A stretch of DNA of 64,000 bases, taken from positions 124,001-188,000 of the forward strand of contig NZ_JABUBU010000001.1 of the NCBI RefSeq assembly GCF_019834675.1, given 5' to 3'. This document shows positions 43,761 through 54,661 of this stretch, piece after piece. The notes below the pieces were generated by a model. The model saw only the letters and a list, made by a program, of their open reading frames with translations. It was not told the origin of the DNA and made no database searches. Source of the stretch: Rhodococcoides corynebacterioides (GTDB taxonomy: Bacteria; Actinomycetota; Actinomycetes; Mycobacteriales; Mycobacteriaceae). The position numbers and the translations under genes were made by a program. Every line of letters starts with the position of its first letter. Within the stretch, counting starts at the first letter, position 1.

Positions 43761-44405
43761 ATGTCGAGCGTCTCCGAACCCCGGTCGACGCCCAAAGGAC
43801 GGCGTCGACGCGAGGCACTGGTGACCGCGGCGGCGGAACTCTTGCTCACCGGGGGATACGACGCGGTCCGCCACCGCAGCGTCGCCGCACGCGCTCGATT
43901 GCCGCTGGCGTCGACCACCTACTACTTCGACTCCCTGGACGATCTCGTCGCGCACGCGGCCGAGGTGAACGGCCGCCGAGAACTCGATCTCATCCGCGAG
44001 CAGATGCGGGAGCGCGCCGCGGACGGGCGGGACCCCGTGACCCTGGTGACGGACCTGCTCATCGGCCCCGACGACGCCGACGACGAGCGCCACGACCTGC
44101 TGGTCGCCCGCTACGAGCGCGTGTTGGCGGCCGCACGTCACCCGCAACTTCAGGGACTGCACTGCCGCCTGCGCGCCGAACTCGAGGAGATGGTGGCGGA
44201 CGCGCTCGCCGCGGCCGGTCGCCGGTCGGACCGCGAGCACGTGCGGTTGCTGCTCGCCCTGGTCGACGGACTGGTCCTCGGGGCGCTGGGGGAGGAGGGG
44301 GCCGATCCGCGCGCCCGCATCCGGGACGTGCTGCGCGGCGCGGTCGAGGGTCCCGCACCACTGGAACCGGGCGGGGTGCTCGGACCGTACACTTCCGCCA
44401 CGTGA
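43761..44405 (+). CDS. TetR-family regulator (PaaR2-like)
   Basis: A 214-residue TetR protein: GRRRREALVTAAAELLLTGG, YDAVRHRSVAARARLPLAST and TYYFDSLDDLVAHAAE. The YYFDSLDDL end of the HTH is typical of the DUF2236-neighbouring and PaaR-like group. It ends in a GTGA overlap with purB, so it shares a transcript with purine synthesis, which is unusual for a local repressor. Target unknown. Confidence 0.83.
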   Translation: MSSVSEPRSTPKGRRRREALVTAAAELLLTGGYDAVRHRSVAARARLPLASTTYYFDSLDDLVAHAAEVNGRRELDLIREQMRERAADGRDPVTLVTDLLIGPDDADDERHDLLVARYERVLAAARHPQLQGLHCRLRAELEEMVADALAAAGRRSDREHVRLLLALVDGLVLGALGEEGADPRARIRDVLRGAVEGPAPLEPGGVLGPYTSAT

Positions 44406-45823
44406 GCCGGATCCCGAATGTCCTCGCCAACCGCTACGCCAGCCCCGACATGGTGCGGCTGTGGTCGCCGGAGCACAAGATCGTCCTCGAGCGCCAGCTG
44501 TGGATCGCGGTGCTGCGCGCGCAGGCGGCCCTGGGAATCGACGTCCCCGCGGACGCCGTGGCGGACTACGAGCGCGTCCTCGAGCAGGTCGACCTGGACT
44601 CCATCGCGGACCGGGAACGCGTCACCCGGCACGACGTCAAGGCGCGTATCGAGGAGTTCAACGCCCTCGCCGGGCACGAGCACGTCCACAAGGGTCTGAC
44701 CAGCCGGGACCTCACCGAGAACGTCGAGCAGCTGCAGATCCTGCGCTCGCTCGAGCACGTCCACGCGCACGGTGTCGCCGTGGCCGCGCGCCTCGCCGAG
44801 CACGCCGCGCAGTACAGCAGCGTGGTGATGGCCGGGCGCAGCCACAACGTCGCGGCCCAGGCGACCACCCTGGGCAAGCGGTTCGCGTCGGCGGCCGACG
44901 AGATGCTCGTCGGGCTCACGCGGCTGCGCGAGCTGATCGACCGCTACCCGCTCCGCGGGATCAAGGGGCCGATGGGGACCGCCCAGGACATGCTCGATCT
45001 CCTCGGCGGCGACGCCGACAAGCTCGCCCGCCTCGAGGGCGCGGTCGCCGAGCACCTCGGCTTCGCGCACGTCTTCACCAGCGTCGGTCAGGTCTACCCC
45101 CGGTCGCTCGATCACGACGTCGTCTCCGCCCTGGTCCAGATCGGCGCCGCGCAGTCCTCCTTCGCGCACACGGTGCGGCTGATGGCCGGCCACGAGCTGG
45201 TCACCGAGGGTTTCCAGCCGGGGCAGGTCGGCTCGTCCGCGATGCCGCACAAGATGAACACCCGCTCGTGCGAGCGCGTCAACGGTCTGCAGGTGGTCCT
45301 GCGCGGCTACGCGTCGATGGCCGCCGAGCTGGCCGGCGCGCAGTGGAACGAGGGCGACGTCTTCTGCTCCGTCGTCCGCCGCGTCGCGCTGCCCGACGCG
45401 TTCTTCGCCGTCGACGGGATGATGGAGACCTTCCTGACGGTGCTGGCGGAGTTCGGGGCCTACCCCGCCGTCATCGCCAACGAGCTCGACCGGTACCTGC
45501 CGTTCCTGGCGACCACCAAGGTGCTCATGGCCGCCGTGCGCGCGGGCGTCGGGCGGGAGACCGCCCACGAGGCCATCAAGGAACACGCCGTCGCCGTCGC
45601 GCTCGCGATGCGGGAGGAGGGCCGCGAGCCGGACCTGCTCGACCGCCTCGCGGCCGACGACCGCCTGCCGCTGGACCGCGCCGCCCTCGACGCCGCCCTC
45701 GCCGACCGCACCGCGTTCGTCGGCGCCGCGCCCGCGCAGGTCTCGGCCGTGGTGGACGCCGTCACGCGGCTCACCGAGGCGTACCCGGAGGCCGCTCACT
45801 ACACCCCGGCGCCGATTCTCTAG
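44402..45823 (+). CDS. purB: Adenylosuccinate lyase
   Basis: A 473-residue fumarase/aspartase-superfamily enzyme: NVLANRYASPDMVRLWSPE, HKGLTSRDLTENVEQLQI, the signature GSSAMPHKMNTRSCERV, and QWNEGDVFCSVVRRVALP. It cleaves SAICAR to AICAR and adenylosuccinate to AMP. GTG at 44402 overlaps the TetR TGA (GTGA). Confidence 0.96.
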   Translation: MSRIPNVLANRYASPDMVRLWSPEHKIVLERQLWIAVLRAQAALGIDVPADAVADYERVLEQVDLDSIADRERVTRHDVKARIEEFNALAGHEHVHKGLTSRDLTENVEQLQILRSLEHVHAHGVAVAARLAEHAAQYSSVVMAGRSHNVAAQATTLGKRFASAADEMLVGLTRLRELIDRYPLRGIKGPMGTAQDMLDLLGGDADKLARLEGAVAEHLGFAHVFTSVGQVYPRSLDHDVVSALVQIGAAQSSFAHTVRLMAGHELVTEGFQPGQVGSSAMPHKMNTRSCERVNGLQVVLRGYASMAAELAGAQWNEGDVFCSVVRRVALPDAFFAVDGMMETFLTVLAEFGAYPAVIANELDRYLPFLATTKVLMAAVRAGVGRETAHEAIKEHAVAVALAMREEGREPDLLDRLAADDRLPLDRAALDAALADRTAFVGAAPAQVSAVVDAVTRLTEAYPEAAHYTPAPIL

Positions 45824-45885
45824 GCACCGCCCGGGAACCGACCGCTCCGGTGGAAAGCCCGCCGCGCACCCCTTACGGTTCTCGG

Positions 45886-47211
45886 GTGAGCACGCGCATC
45901 GTCGTCATCGGAACCGGCTACCTGGGGGCGACGCACGCCGCCTGCATGGCCGATCTGGGTCACGACGTCCTGGGGGTCGACGTCGACCCGAGCAAGTTGG
46001 CCAAACTCGAAGCCGGTGAGGTCCCGTTCTGGGAGCCCGGCCTGCCGGAGGTGTTGACCCGGAACATCGAGGCGGGTCGGCTGCGCTTCACCGCGTCGTA
46101 CGCCGAGGCCGCCGCGTTCGGCGACGTATTCTTCCTCGCCGTCGGCACCCCGCAGCGCAAGGGCGAGTTCGCCGCCGACGTCACCTACGTCGACTCGGTG
46201 ATCGAGAACCTCGCGCCGCTCGTCGACCGCCCGGCCGTGATCTTCGGCAAGTCGACGGTGCCCGTGGGGACGGCGGCGCGGCTCGGTGCCCGCGCCCGCG
46301 AGCTCTCGCCCGTGGGCGAGCAGCTGGAGGTGGCGTGGAACCCGGAGTTCCTGCGCGAGGGCCACGCGGTGCAGGACACGCTGCATCCGGACCGGTTGGT
46401 GCTGGGGGTCGACCGCGACCGTCCCGGTCGCGCCGAGGAGGTCGCGCGCGAGGTCTACGCGACGCTGCTGGGCGAGGGCATCCCGTTCCTGGTGACCGAC
46501 CTCGCGACGGCGGAGCTGGTCAAGACCAGCGCCAACGCGTTCCTCGCCACCAAGATCTCCTTCATCAACGCCATCTCCGAGGTGTGCGAGGCGGCGGGCG
46601 CCGACGTCACCGTCCTCGCCGACGCGATCGGTCACGACGACCGCATCGGCCGCAAGTTCCTCAACGCGGGCATCGGCTTCGGCGGCGGATGCCTGCCCAA
46701 GGACATCCGGGCGTTCATGGCCCGCGCCGGTGAACTCGGCGCCGACCAGGCACTGACGTTCCTGCGCGAGGTCGACGCCATCAACATGCGTCGGCGGACC
46801 GCGATGGTCGACGTGGTGCGCGAGCAGGTGGGCTCGCTGCTCGGAACGCGGGTGGCCGTGCTGGGGTGCGCCTTCAAGCCGGACTCCGACGACGTGCGCG
46901 ATTCGCCCGCCCTCAACGTCGCCGGTCAGCTGCAGCTGCAGGGCGCCGGGGTCTCGGTGTACGACCCCAAGGCGATGGACAACTCGCGGGCCCTGTTCCC
47001 GACTCTCGGCTACGCGGCCTCGACGTTGGACGCGTGCCGCGGTGCGGACGTGGTGCTCGTGCTCACCGAGTGGCGCGAATTCCGCGACCTCGTCCCGGCC
47101 GACCTGGACGGTGTCGTGCGCGAGAAGCGCATCGTCGACGGGCGCAACTGCCTCGACCCCGAAGTGTGGCGGAGCGGCGGCTGGGCCTACCGCGGACTGG
47201 GTCGTCCGTGA
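45886..47211 (+). CDS. ugd: UDP-glucose 6-dehydrogenase
   Basis: A 441-residue UDP-GlcDH: Rossmann start IVVIGTGYLGATHAACM, EVAWNPEFLREGHAVQD, catalytic Cys in GIGFGGGCLPKDIRAF, and VAVLGCAFKPDSDDVRDSP. It oxidises UDP-glucose to UDP-glucuronate with two NAD+, for exopolysaccharide or glycan synthesis. GTG at 45886. The next gene (DUF4012) is 78 bases on, also an envelope gene. Confidence 0.95.
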   Translation: MSTRIVVIGTGYLGATHAACMADLGHDVLGVDVDPSKLAKLEAGEVPFWEPGLPEVLTRNIEAGRLRFTASYAEAAAFGDVFFLAVGTPQRKGEFAADVTYVDSVIENLAPLVDRPAVIFGKSTVPVGTAARLGARARELSPVGEQLEVAWNPEFLREGHAVQDTLHPDRLVLGVDRDRPGRAEEVAREVYATLLGEGIPFLVTDLATAELVKTSANAFLATKISFINAISEVCEAAGADVTVLADAIGHDDRIGRKFLNAGIGFGGGCLPKDIRAFMARAGELGADQALTFLREVDAINMRRRTAMVDVVREQVGSLLGTRVAVLGCAFKPDSDDVRDSPALNVAGQLQLQGAGVSVYDPKAMDNSRALFPTLGYAASTLDACRGADVVLVLTEWREFRDLVPADLDGVVREKRIVDGRNCLDPEVWRSGGWAYRGLGRP

Positions 47212-47289
47212 CGGCAACGTCGGTTCGTGGGGACAGGTTGGTATTGGTAGTCTCCTGCCGGGTCGGGGGACTCCCATTCGAAGGACGAC

Positions 47290-49071
47290 ATGACCAGTAA
47301 GCACGCGGTGCCGCGTTCGGGACGCCGCGCCCGGTGGTGGATCGTCGGCGTTCTCGCCGTGCTGGTGGCACTGCTGCTGTGGTTCGCGTGGACGTTGTAC
47401 TCCGCCTACGACGGACTTAGTGCCGCCCGGGACGAAGCGCAGCGCGCGAAATCCGCCATCCTGGAGGGCAATCCGGACGAGGGTCGCGTTGCCGCCGACG
47501 CTGCGGTCGAGTCGTCGTCCGATGCGGTCGACGCGACGAACTCCCCGATCTGGCGCGCCGTCGCGGCGGTCCCGGGCCTTGGATCACCGCTGGCCGTCGT
47601 CGGATCGCTGGCCGACACCGTGCAGGAATTGACCTCCGACGTATTGCGTCCGGCGAGCGAGGTCGGGTCGGCGCTGAATCCGAAAGAACTGCGCGCCGAC
47701 GACGGCACCATCGACCTGGCCGCCTTGCGCACGGCCGCACCGAAACTGGAGTCCATCGCCGCGGCGACGAGCGCGCTGAACGCTGACCTCGAGCAGACGT
47801 CGACCGACACCTGGGTTCCGCAGGTCGCCGACGCCGGTGCGCAGCTGAAGGATCAGGTGGGCGATCTCTCGAGCCTGGTGACCAACACCTCGCTCGCCGC
47901 GAAGGTGCTGCCGACGATGCTGGGCGAGGACGGTCCGAAGAGTTACTTCCTCGCGTTCCAGACCAACGCCGAGTCGCGCGGAACAGGCGGTCTCATGGGC
48001 GGTTTCGCCGTCGTGAAGGCGGACCGCGGCAAGATCAGCCTCGACGAGCTTGCGCAGAACGCCGCGCTCGACGGTCGTTACCGGCCTATCGACCTCGGTC
48101 CCGACTTCCAGCGTGCCTACGGCAACCAATACGACGCGACCACCAACTGGCAGAACGCCAACCTCAGCCCGCACTTTCCCTACGCCGCGCTCATTCTGCG
48201 CTCCATCTGGTGGCAGGACTCCGGGCAGGTGGTGGACGGTGTGGTGGCGACCGACCCGGTGGCGCTCGGCTACATCCTGACCGTGGTCGGCCCGGTGACG
48301 TTGGCCGACGGGGAACAGATCACCGGCGACAACGTGGTGAACAAGACGCAGTCCGAGGCCTACTTCCGGTTCCAGGACGACAACGCCGCGCGCAAGGAGT
48401 ATCTGCAGCAGATCGCGGCGCGGGTCTTCGCGAAGCTCGACGGGTCGGTGTCGAACCCGCAGGCCTTGCTCGACGCGATCGGCCGGGGGGTCGGCGAGGG
48501 GCACACCGCGGTCTGGAGCGGTGACGAGCAGGTGCAGAACGTGTTGTCGGGCACCAAGATCGCCCACGAGGTCCCCGACGACCCCGCGCCGTACGCATCG
48601 GTGGTCGTCAACAACGGCGCCGGTGGCAAGCTCGACTACTACCTGAAACGCGACGTGACCTACACCGCCGAAGGGTGTGCGGGCGACCGTCGTCGGACCA
48701 GGGTGACGGCGACCGTGACCAACACGGCGCCGGCGCAGGACTACCCCGTGTACATCGCGGGTCGGCAGAACGAGACGACGGCCTACGAGGGTCCGCCCGG
48801 CACCAACCGGTCGGTGGTGACGATCTACACGACCACCGGGTCGAGCCTGGGCCGGGCGACCATCGACGGTCGTCCGGTGGTGATGTTGACCGGTGCCGAG
48901 CGCAACCACCCCGCGTTCTACACGCCGCTGGTGGTCGAACCGGGACAGACGCGCGAGGTGGTGCTCGAGCTGCTGGAACCGACGGCGCGGGGGGCCGCGC
49001 GGGTGCCGATGCAACCGCAGACGCTCGACGGCACCGTGACGGTGGACGTCCCCGACTGTTCGAAGAACTGA
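47290..49071 (+). CDS. DUF4012 membrane-anchored envelope protein
   Basis: A 593-residue protein: basic N-terminus, one transmembrane helix at about residues 17-39 (WWIVGVLAVLVALLLWFAWT), a helical stalk (residues 40-200), then the DUF4012 core with AFQTNAESRGTGGLMGGFAV and GVVATDPVALGYILTVVGPV. DUF4012 is common beside exopolysaccharide genes and has no known activity. Its place behind ugd suggests a cell-surface glycan role. Confidence 0.87.
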   Translation: MTSKHAVPRSGRRARWWIVGVLAVLVALLLWFAWTLYSAYDGLSAARDEAQRAKSAILEGNPDEGRVAADAAVESSSDAVDATNSPIWRAVAAVPGLGSPLAVVGSLADTVQELTSDVLRPASEVGSALNPKELRADDGTIDLAALRTAAPKLESIAAATSALNADLEQTSTDTWVPQVADAGAQLKDQVGDLSSLVTNTSLAAKVLPTMLGEDGPKSYFLAFQTNAESRGTGGLMGGFAVVKADRGKISLDELAQNAALDGRYRPIDLGPDFQRAYGNQYDATTNWQNANLSPHFPYAALILRSIWWQDSGQVVDGVVATDPVALGYILTVVGPVTLADGEQITGDNVVNKTQSEAYFRFQDDNAARKEYLQQIAARVFAKLDGSVSNPQALLDAIGRGVGEGHTAVWSGDEQVQNVLSGTKIAHEVPDDPAPYASVVVNNGAGGKLDYYLKRDVTYTAEGCAGDRRRTRVTATVTNTAPAQDYPVYIAGRQNETTAYEGPPGTNRSVVTIYTTTGSSLGRATIDGRPVVMLTGAERNHPAFYTPLVVEPGQTREVVLELLEPTARGAARVPMQPQTLDGTVTVDVPDCSKN

Positions 49072-49121
49072 CCCGCGGGTACCTCCCCTGTGAGGGCGCC
49101 CCGTTGCACGACCCGTCGTGC

Positions 49122-49140
49122 GATGGTTAGGCTTACCTTG
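49122..49140. promoter_or_regulatory. IdeR/DtxR-type iron box
   Basis: GATGGTTAGGCTTACCTTG matches 13 of 19 consensus positions, including 13 of the central 14. It stands 47 bases before the ATG of the siderophore-interacting protein. This is a stronger core than the box at 8990-9008. Confidence 0.75.
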
Positions 49141-49187
49141 CAGCCGGGATTCCGGTTGGACCGGACTCGGCAGGCGAGGGAGGTGCG

Positions 49188-50102
49188 ATGTCCGCAGCGT
49201 TGGAGCTCGACGCGATCACCGAGATCGAGCCTGGGTGCTACCCCGCGATCGTGGTGTCCGCGCAGCAGCTGTCGCCCTCCATGATTCGGATCGTCTTCGG
49301 CGGGCCGGACATCGAACGCTACGTGGGCGTCGCGGCGCCCGACGAGTGCGTCACCGTGTACTTCCCGCCCACCATGGACGACGTGCTGCCGCGGATGACC
49401 GAGGTCGCCGGCGTGTGGGGCTACCACGATCCCGCGCTGCGCCCCGAGTGCCGCAACTACACCGTGCGATCGCGCACCGAGACCACCCTGACCGTCGACT
49501 TCGTCCTGCACGAGGTGGGCGTGGCCGCCGAATGGGCCCGCGCCGCACGCGCCGGCCACCAGGTGGTGCTGTCCCGACCGCGGTCCTGGTACCGCGTTCC
49601 GGCCGACGCCGACTGGCAGCTGCTGGTCGCCGACCAGACCGGCCTTCCTGCCGTCGGTCGGGCGCTGGAGCAACTCGCCCCCGGCGACCGTGCCCACGTG
49701 ATCCTGGAGATCCTGGACGACGCCGATCGCCAGGAGTTCGACACCCGCGCCGACGTCACCGTCGAGTGGCTCGTCGGCACCGGCAACGGTGCGACGCCGA
49801 CCGCGCTGGTCGACGCCGTGACGTCGTTCGAGCGTCCCGACGGCGTCGGCTACCTGTGGTTCGCCGGCGAGGCCGGCGCGTCGCGTGCCGTGCGCGCGAT
49901 CGCGCGGAAGCATTGGGGATTCGACACCAAGCACTGCTCGTCCATCGGGTACTGGCGCGAGCGCGCCGAGGAGTGGCTGGCGAAGTACAAGCGATACGAG
50001 CGGATGGCGCTCGCCGGCTACAACCGGGCACTGCGCGAGGGCCGCACCGAGGCGCAGGCGCAGGAGGAGTTCGAAGCGCTCCTCGAGCGCGTCGGGCTCT
50101 GA
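49188..50102 (+). CDS. Siderophore-interacting protein (ferric-siderophore reductase)
   Basis: A 304-residue flavin reductase of the SIP/ViuB group: RIVFGGPDIERYVGV, RNYTVRSRTETTLTVDFV (FAD binding), QVVLSRPRSWYRV, LVADQTGLPAVGRALEQL (NAD(P)H domain) and WFAGEAGASRAVRAIARK. It reduces Fe(III)-siderophores in the cytoplasm to release iron. GGGAGG lies six bases upstream of the ATG. The iron box fits IdeR control. Complements the uptake lipoprotein at 9018. Confidence 0.92.
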   Translation: MSAALELDAITEIEPGCYPAIVVSAQQLSPSMIRIVFGGPDIERYVGVAAPDECVTVYFPPTMDDVLPRMTEVAGVWGYHDPALRPECRNYTVRSRTETTLTVDFVLHEVGVAAEWARAARAGHQVVLSRPRSWYRVPADADWQLLVADQTGLPAVGRALEQLAPGDRAHVILEILDDADRQEFDTRADVTVEWLVGTGNGATPTALVDAVTSFERPDGVGYLWFAGEAGASRAVRAIARKHWGFDTKHCSSIGYWRERAEEWLAKYKRYERMALAGYNRALREGRTEAQAQEEFEALLERVGL

Positions 50103-50103
50103 C

Positions 50104-51534
50104 TCAGGCGGGTCGATCCCGGCTTTCCGGCGACTCCACCCGTCCTCCCGGCATGGCCAGCGCGGCGACCAGCAGCAGGACCGCGCCGCCGACGACGGTC
50201 CAGAACACCAGGTGCAATCCGTCGGCCAGCACCTCCGGGCGTGGATCGTCCCCCACCGTCGCGTTGACGATGGCACCGCAGACCGCGATGCCCACCGCAC
50301 TGCCGATGTTGCGCGCGAACGTGTTGGTCGAGGTCACCACGCCGCGTTCGGCGTAACTGACGGACGACTGCGCGGCGATCAGGGCCGGGCTCGCGATGAG
50401 GCCCATCCCGGCGCCGAGCACCAGACACCCGGCGGCCACTTCCCACACCGACGACGACTCCGACCAGCGCAGGGTGAGCAGGGAGCCGACGGCCACCACG
50501 GACGCGCCGATCACGGCCGTGCGCCGGAAGCCGATGCGCAGGTACACCCGGCCGGACTGCGACGACATGGCCGGCCAGGCGAGCAGCAGCGGCGCGAGCG
50601 TGAAGCCGCCGGCGAGCGCGCCGAGGCCGAGCACGCCCTGCACGAGCGTCGGCACGTAGGTGGTGATCACCAGGACGACGGCGCCGATGACGGCCGCCAC
50701 GGCGCTGGTCGCGAGCAACACGCGGCGGGTGAGGACCCAGAGGGGCAGGACGGGCGCCACGGTGCGACGCTCGACGGCCACGAACGCGGCGAGCGTCACC
50801 ACTCCGAGTCCGAACACCGCCACCGACGTCCCCGACGTCCAGGCCCAGGACCGTCCGCCCTCGAGCAGCCCCAGAATCAGGGCGCCCGCGCCGACGGTCA
50901 GCAGCGCGGCCCCGGGGTAGTCGATGCGGTGGGCGGTGCGGGGCCGTTCGCCCTCGTCGAAGCGGCGGGCAAGGACCACGGCGGCGACGATGCACAGCGG
51001 GATGTTGACGAAGAAGATCCACCGCCAGGACAGGAACTCGGAGAAGAGGCCCCCTAGGCTGGGGCCGGCGAGCGAGGCCACCGCCCACACGCTGGCGAGG
51101 TAGCCCTGGGCCTTCGCGCGCTCCCGCACGGTGTAGATGTCGCCGGCGATGGTCTGCACCATCGGTTGCACCGCGCCGGCGCCGATGCCCTGGACGGCAC
51201 GGAAGACGATGAGCGACGGCATGGACCACGCGAGCCCGCACAGGATCGACCCGACCAGGAAGACGCCGATTCCGAACAGCACCAGCCGTTTACGGCCGAA
51301 CAGGTCGGCCAGCTTGCCGTAGAGCGGGACGGTCACGGCCTGCGCCAACAGGTAGACCGAGAAGAGCCACGGGAACTGGCCGAAGCCGCCCAGCTCGCCG
51401 ACGATCGTCAGCACCGACGTCGCGATGATCGTGGTGTCCAGGGCCACCAGGAAGTTGCACAGCATCAGGGCGGCGAGGATCGGCCCGCGTTCGGACCGGA
51501 ATCCGACGTCGGCCGTTCCCGGTTCGCTCGCCAC
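50104..51534 (-). CDS. DHA2-type MFS drug exporter
   Basis: A 476-residue protein with about fourteen membrane segments. Motif C-like [20 protein letters not shown], motif [18 protein letters not shown], and [20 protein letters not shown] mark the EmrB/QacA group, which exports drugs or metabolites with protons. GTG start at 51534 is 63 bases from the divergent purC. No local regulator. Substrate unknown. Confidence 0.9.
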   Translation of the reverse strand: MASEPGTADVGFRSERGPILAALMLCNFLVALDTTIIATSVLTIVGELGGFGQFPWLFSVYLLAQAVTVPLYGKLADLFGRKRLVLFGIGVFLVGSILCGLAWSMPSLIVFRAVQGIGAGAVQPMVQTIAGDIYTVRERAKAQGYLASVWAVASLAGPSLGGLFSEFLSWRWIFFVNIPLCIVAAVVLARRFDEGERPRTAHRIDYPGAALLTVGAGALILGLLEGGRSWAWTSGTSVAVFGLGVVTLAAFVAVERRTVAPVLPLWVLTRRVLLATSAVAAVIGAVVLVITTYVPTLVQGVLGLGALAGGFTLAPLLLAWPAMSSQSGRVYLRIGFRRTAVIGASVVAVGSLLTLRWSESSSVWEVAAGCLVLGAGMGLIASPALIAAQSSVSYAERGVVTSTNTFARNIGSAVGIAVCGAIVNATVGDDPRPEVLADGLHLVFWTVVGGAVLLLVAALAMPGGRVESPESRDRPA

Positions 51535-51597
51535 GAGTCGAGAGTGGCAGATGCCCTGGCCGCACTCCCGGCCGACCCGCGACTAGTGTCGGTCCTC

Positions 51598-52482
51598 GTG
51601 CGACCACCACTGTCGAGTTACCCCCACCTGGCCGCCGGCAAGGTTCGTGAACTGCACCGCATCGACGACGAGCACCTGCTGCTGATCGCGTCGGACCGCA
51701 TCTCGGCCTACGACCACGTGCTCCCGACGTCGATTCCGGACAAGGGCCGGGTGCTCACGGCGATGAGCGTCTTCTTCTTCGATCTGCTCGGCGTGCCGAA
51801 CCACCTCGCCGGCGGGCCGGACGACCCGCGCATTCCGGAGGAGGTGCTGGGCCGCGCCCTGGTGGTGCGCGCGCTGGACATGGTGCCGGTGGAGTGCGTC
51901 GCCCGCGGGTACCTCACCGGCTCGGGGCTGAGCGACTACCGCGCCACCGGCGCCGTCTGCGGCGTGCCGTTGCCCGACGGGCTGGTCGAGTCCAGTGCGC
52001 TGCCGGAGCCGATCTTCACCCCGGCGGCCAAGGCGGCTCTGGGTGAGCACGACGAGAACGTCGACTTCGACACCGTCGTCGCCACGGTCGGCGCGGACCG
52101 GGCGCAGGCGCTGCGGACGGCCACCCTGGACATCTACCGACGCGCCGCCGAGCACGCGGAGACGCGGGGAATCATCCTCGCCGACACCAAGTTCGAGTTC
52201 GGCGTCGACGCGTCGGGCACGCTGGTCCTGGCGGACGAGGTGCTCACCCCGGACTCCTCGCGGTACTGGCCGCGCGAGGGCTACGCGCCCGGCCGGACCC
52301 AGCCGAGCTACGACAAGCAGATCGTCCGCGACTGGCTCACCGGCGAATCGGGTTGGGACAGAACGGGTGACGCGCCGCCGCCGCCGTTGCCCGACGACGT
52401 GGTGCAGCGCACCCGCGCCCGCTACATCGAGGCCTACGAGACCGTCTCGGGCCTGAACTTCGACGATTGGGTCCGACCGTGA
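51598..52482 (+). CDS. purC: SAICAR synthetase
   Basis: A 294-residue enzyme: [59 protein letters not shown], then [12 protein letters not shown] and [10 protein letters not shown]. It condenses CAIR with aspartate in step eight of purine synthesis. GTG at 51598 gives the normal N-terminus. The stop overlaps the oligopeptidase start (GTGA), a co-translated pair. Confidence 0.96.
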   Translation: MRPPLSSYPHLAAGKVRELHRIDDEHLLLIASDRISAYDHVLPTSIPDKGRVLTAMSVFFFDLLGVPNHLAGGPDDPRIPEEVLGRALVVRALDMVPVECVARGYLTGSGLSDYRATGAVCGVPLPDGLVESSALPEPIFTPAAKAALGEHDENVDFDTVVATVGADRAQALRTATLDIYRRAAEHAETRGIILADTKFEFGVDASGTLVLADEVLTPDSSRYWPREGYAPGRTQPSYDKQIVRDWLTGESGWDRTGDAPPPPLPDDVVQRTRARYIEAYETVSGLNFDDWVRP

Positions 52483-54626
52483 CACCCCTGCAGCCGCCGA
52501 TCGCCGCCACCGTCCCCACCGAACGTCGTCACCACGGCGATGTCGTCGTCGACCCGTACGAGTGGCTGCGCGACAAGTCCGACCCGGCCGTGATCGCCCA
52601 CCTCGAGGCGGAGAACGCCTACACCGAGGCGCAGACCGCACACCTGCAGCCCCTGCGGGACGCGGTGTTCGAGGAGATCAGGTCGCGGACCAAGGAGACG
52701 GATTTGTCCGTCCCCACCCGGCGCGGATCGTGGTGGTACTACGGCCGCACGTCCGAGGGCAAGAGCTACGGCGTGCAGTGCCGCTGCCCCGTCGCCGCAC
52801 CGGACGACTGGAACCCGCCGGTGCTCGAGGTCGGCGTCGACATCCCGGGCGAAGAGGTGGTGCTCGACAGCAACGTCCTGGCCGAGGGGCACGACTTCTT
52901 CTCGCTGGGGGCGTTCTCGCTCACCCGCGACGGGTCGCTCCTGGCCTACTCCGAGGACACCACCGGCGACGAGCGGTACACGCTGCGCATCAAGGATCTG
53001 CGGACCGGCGACCTGCTGCCCGACGTCATCGAGGGCGCCGCGCCCGGCGCCACGTGGTCCGGGGAGGGCGAGTTCCTCTTCTATCAGACCGTGGACGAGT
53101 CCTGGCGGCCCGACCGCGTCTGGCGCCACCGCGTCGGCACCGCGACCTCCGAGGACGTCGAGGTGTTCCACGAACCGGACGAGGCGTTCTGGGTCTCCTT
53201 CGGCTCCACCCGCAGCGAGAAGTACCTGCTGATCTCGGTCGGGTCGAAGATCACCACCGAGATGCGCTACCTCGAGGCGGACGATCCCACGGGCGAGTTC
53301 CGCGTGGTGCTGCCCCGGCGGACGGGCGTCGAGTACCACGTCGAGCACGCCGTCGTCGCCGGCGAGGACCGGTTCCTCATCATGCACAACGACGAGGTCG
53401 ACGGGGTCAAGGCGGACAACTTCGTGCTCGTCGAGGCGCCCGTGAGCGACCCGACGGCGACGACGGTGCTGGTGCCGCACCGCGACGACGTCCGGCTCGA
53501 GGACGTCGACGCGTTCGCCGAGCACCTCGTGCTCTCCTACCGCCGGGGTGCGGTGCCGCGGATGGCGCTGTGGCCGCTCGGTCCGGACGGCTACGGCGAA
53601 CCCGCCGAGCTCGAGTTCGACGAGGAGCTGTTCTCGGTGGGCCTCGGCGCCAACCCGGAATGGTCGGCTCCGCTGCTGCGCTTCGGTTACACCTCGTTCA
53701 TCACGCCGTCGCAGGTCTACGACCTGAACCCGGCGACGGGGGAGCGCATCCTGCGCAAGTCGCAGCCCGTGCTCGGCGACTTCGACCCGTCGCGCTACAC
53801 CCAGACGCGGGAGTGGGCGACCGCCGACGACGGCACCCGGATTCCGCTGTCCGTCATCGCGCGTCGCGACGTGACGGGGCCGGCGCCGACGCTGCTCTAC
53901 GGCTACGGCTCCTACGAGGCCAGCATGGACCCCGGGTTCTCGGTGTCTCGGCTCTCGCTGCTCGACCGCGGCATCGTCTTCGTCATCGCGCACGTACGCG
54001 GCGGCGGCGAGATGGGCCGACGGTGGTACGACGACGGCAAGATGCTGCGCAAGAAGAACACGTTCACCGACTTCGTCGCCGCCGCCCGCCACCTGATCGA
54101 CACCGGCGTCACCACGCCGCAGCAGCTCGTGGCCGACGGCGGCAGTGCGGGTGGCCTGCTCATGGGAGCGGTGGCCAACATGGCGCCGGAGCTGTTCGCT
54201 GGGATTCTGGCCAACGTTCCGTTCGTGGATCCGCTGACCTCGATCCTCGATCCCTCGCTGCCCCTCACCGTGATCGAGTGGGACGAGTGGGGCGACCCGC
54301 TGCACGACGCCGAGGTGTACGAGTACATGAAGTCGTACTCGCCCTACGAGAACGTCGAGGCCAAGGACTACCCCGCGATTCTCGCCGTGACCTCGCTGAA
54401 CGACACCCGCGTGCTGTACGTCGAGCCGGCCAAGTGGGTGGCCGCGCTGCGGGCGAAGAACACCGGCAGCGAGCCGATCCTGCTCAAGACGGAGATGAAC
54501 GCGGGCCACGGCGGCGTCAGCGGACGGTACGAGCAGTGGCGCGAGGTCGCCTTCGACTACGCCTGGGTGATCTCCCGAACCGGAGCCGACCACGTTGCCG
54601 ACACGTCTCGGGGCGAGGCAAACTGA
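52479..54626 (+). CDS. ptrB: Prolyl-oligopeptidase family peptidase (oligopeptidase B)
   Basis: A 715-residue S9A peptidase: N-terminal propeller from [20 protein letters not shown], then a C-terminal alpha/beta hydrolase domain with catalytic Ser in [14 protein letters not shown], Asp in [13 protein letters not shown] and His in [14 protein letters not shown]-type acidic residues near [12 protein letters not shown] fit OpdB (cuts after Lys/Arg). GTG at 52479 overlaps purC; the alternate start four codons upstream is inside purC. Confidence 0.9.
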   Translation: MTPLQPPIAATVPTERRHHGDVVVDPYEWLRDKSDPAVIAHLEAENAYTEAQTAHLQPLRDAVFEEIRSRTKETDLSVPTRRGSWWYYGRTSEGKSYGVQCRCPVAAPDDWNPPVLEVGVDIPGEEVVLDSNVLAEGHDFFSLGAFSLTRDGSLLAYSEDTTGDERYTLRIKDLRTGDLLPDVIEGAAPGATWSGEGEFLFYQTVDESWRPDRVWRHRVGTATSEDVEVFHEPDEAFWVSFGSTRSEKYLLISVGSKITTEMRYLEADDPTGEFRVVLPRRTGVEYHVEHAVVAGEDRFLIMHNDEVDGVKADNFVLVEAPVSDPTATTVLVPHRDDVRLEDVDAFAEHLVLSYRRGAVPRMALWPLGPDGYGEPAELEFDEELFSVGLGANPEWSAPLLRFGYTSFITPSQVYDLNPATGERILRKSQPVLGDFDPSRYTQTREWATADDGTRIPLSVIARRDVTGPAPTLLYGYGSYEASMDPGFSVSRLSLLDRGIVFVIAHVRGGGEMGRRWYDDGKMLRKKNTFTDFVAAARHLIDTGVTTPQQLVADGGSAGGLLMGAVANMAPELFAGILANVPFVDPLTSILDPSLPLTVIEWDEWGDPLHDAEVYEYMKSYSPYENVEAKDYPAILAVTSLNDTRVLYVEPAKWVAALRAKNTGSEPILLKTEMNAGHGGVSGRYEQWREVAFDYAWVISRTGADHVADTSRGEAN

Positions 54627-54661
54627 CCCCCGAGTAAGTTCCGATCCAGGGGGGCACAGTC

